A stretch of 12,828 bases of DNA, taken from assembly GCA_002389995.1 (NCBI GenBank), contig DGRR01000178.1, positions 1 through 12,828 on the forward strand. The letters run 5' to 3'. Below the pieces are notes generated by a model that saw only the letters and a list, made by a program, of their open reading frames with translations, made no database searches and was not told where the DNA came from. The position numbers and the translations under genes were made by a program. Positions 12,544 to 12,828 of the stretch are shown piece after piece; position 1 is the first letter of the stretch, and the number at the start of each line of letters is the position of its first letter. This stretch comes from Ruminococcus sp. UBA4383. GTDB lineage: Bacteria > Bacillota > Clostridia > Oscillospirales > Ruminococcaceae.

Positions 12544-12820
12544 TTTTCAACAATCTTTCAACACCCGAAAATTGTTGAAAGTGTTTAACTAACAGCTTTC
12601 CACAATTTTCTCAACAGTGTGTTGAAAACAATGTTGAAAACTTTTCGTGCTATTTACAGCCGTTTATAAGGGTTTTCCACAAGAGTTTCAACAGGTTTTC
12701 AACATCTTTCAACAATCCACTTTCAACACTTTCAACTTGTTGAAAGTTAAATGAATTAAAAAGCCGAGTTTTCAACATTTTTTTCAACAATTTCTCCACA
12801 ATTTCTCAACACTTTCAACA
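12544..12820. repeat. Dense DnaA-box array after dnaA (oriC, downstream part)
   Basis: I count 18 nine-base elements in 277 bp. Six TTTTCAACA are at 12544, 12620(-), 12632(-), 12696, 12769 and 12781. Six CTTTCAACA are at 12555, 12573(-), 12706, 12720, 12738(-) and 12812. One GTTTCAACA is at 12685. TTTTCCACA is at 12673 and CTTTCCACA at 12596. TTCTCAACA is at 12608 and 12803, and TTCTCCACA at 12792. Coordinates are left ends. Many neighbours are 9-14 bp apart. This matches the dnaA-dnaN box region of bipartite Firmicutes origins. No gene or terminator is seen; dnaN and perhaps the unwinding element lie past the window end. Confidence 0.9.
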
Positions 12821-12828
12821 GATTAAAT

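Noticed and set aside
12729..12746. CTTTCAAC/GTTGAAAG hairpin as a dnaA terminator
   Set aside because: No T-run follows on either strand; it is better explained as two facing DnaA-box-like elements.
1..12828. CRISPR arrays, insertion sequences, tRNA or defence genes
   Set aside because: None seen on either strand; the repeats found are origin and partition sites.

Overview
The window is the chromosomal replication origin of a low-GC Gram-positive bacterium. It looks like a member of class Clostridia, probably Oscillospiraceae/Ruminococcus-like; that placement is an inference from gene order, the proteins and AgGAGG-type ribosome sites, not a database result. From right to left the order is [dnaA]-oriC-rpmH-rnpA-yidD-yidC-jag-mnmE-mnmG-rsmG-noc, the classical Firmicutes origin block. 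dnaA reads rightward and every conserved housekeeping gene to its left reads leftward, so all are co-directional with forks leaving oriC. The one exception is a small unknown gene at 1698-2222, which runs head-on to the leftward fork.

Layout. 1-1398: a thiamine (thiazole moiety) operon thiS-thiF-thiG on the minus strand, with thiG cut by the window edge. It is driven by a perfect consensus promoter and controlled by a TPP riboswitch whose intrinsic terminator abuts the thiS ribosome site. 1550-1668: divergent promoters, one for the thi operon and one for the unknown gene, with a parS-like site between them. 2275-5810: noc (ParB family), rsmG and mnmG. 5866-8486: mnmE and jag. 8500-10300: yidC, yidD and rnpA. 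10447-10581: rpmH with its own strong promoter and terminator; it is too short to show as a long ORF. 10582-11171: the upstream half of oriC, with the rpmH and dnaA promoters. 11172-12542: dnaA. 12543-12828: the downstream half of oriC, packed with DnaA-box-like 9-mers and cut by the window end before dnaN.

How the parts work together. DnaA starts replication at boxes on both sides of its gene. L34, RNase P protein, YidD, YidC and Jag serve ribosome and tRNA production and membrane-protein insertion. MnmE/MnmG and RsmG modify tRNA wobble uridine and 16S rRNA. Noc and the parS-like sites belong to origin segregation and nucleoid occlusion.

Most notable observations. (1) The DnaA boxes have drifted from TTATCCACA to TTTTCAACA/CTTTCAACA: 18 copies or close variants lie in about 280 bp after dnaA, many spaced 9-14 bp apart. 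(2) Three identical 16-bp parS variants (TGTTCCACATGGAACA) share the same asymmetric centre, and two are flanked by half-sites stepped exactly 12 bp apart. (3) The only ParB-family protein here has Noc-type DNA-recognition residues, although the sites are parS-type, and its GERR nucleotide motif reads GELR. No wholly new multi-gene system was recognised.
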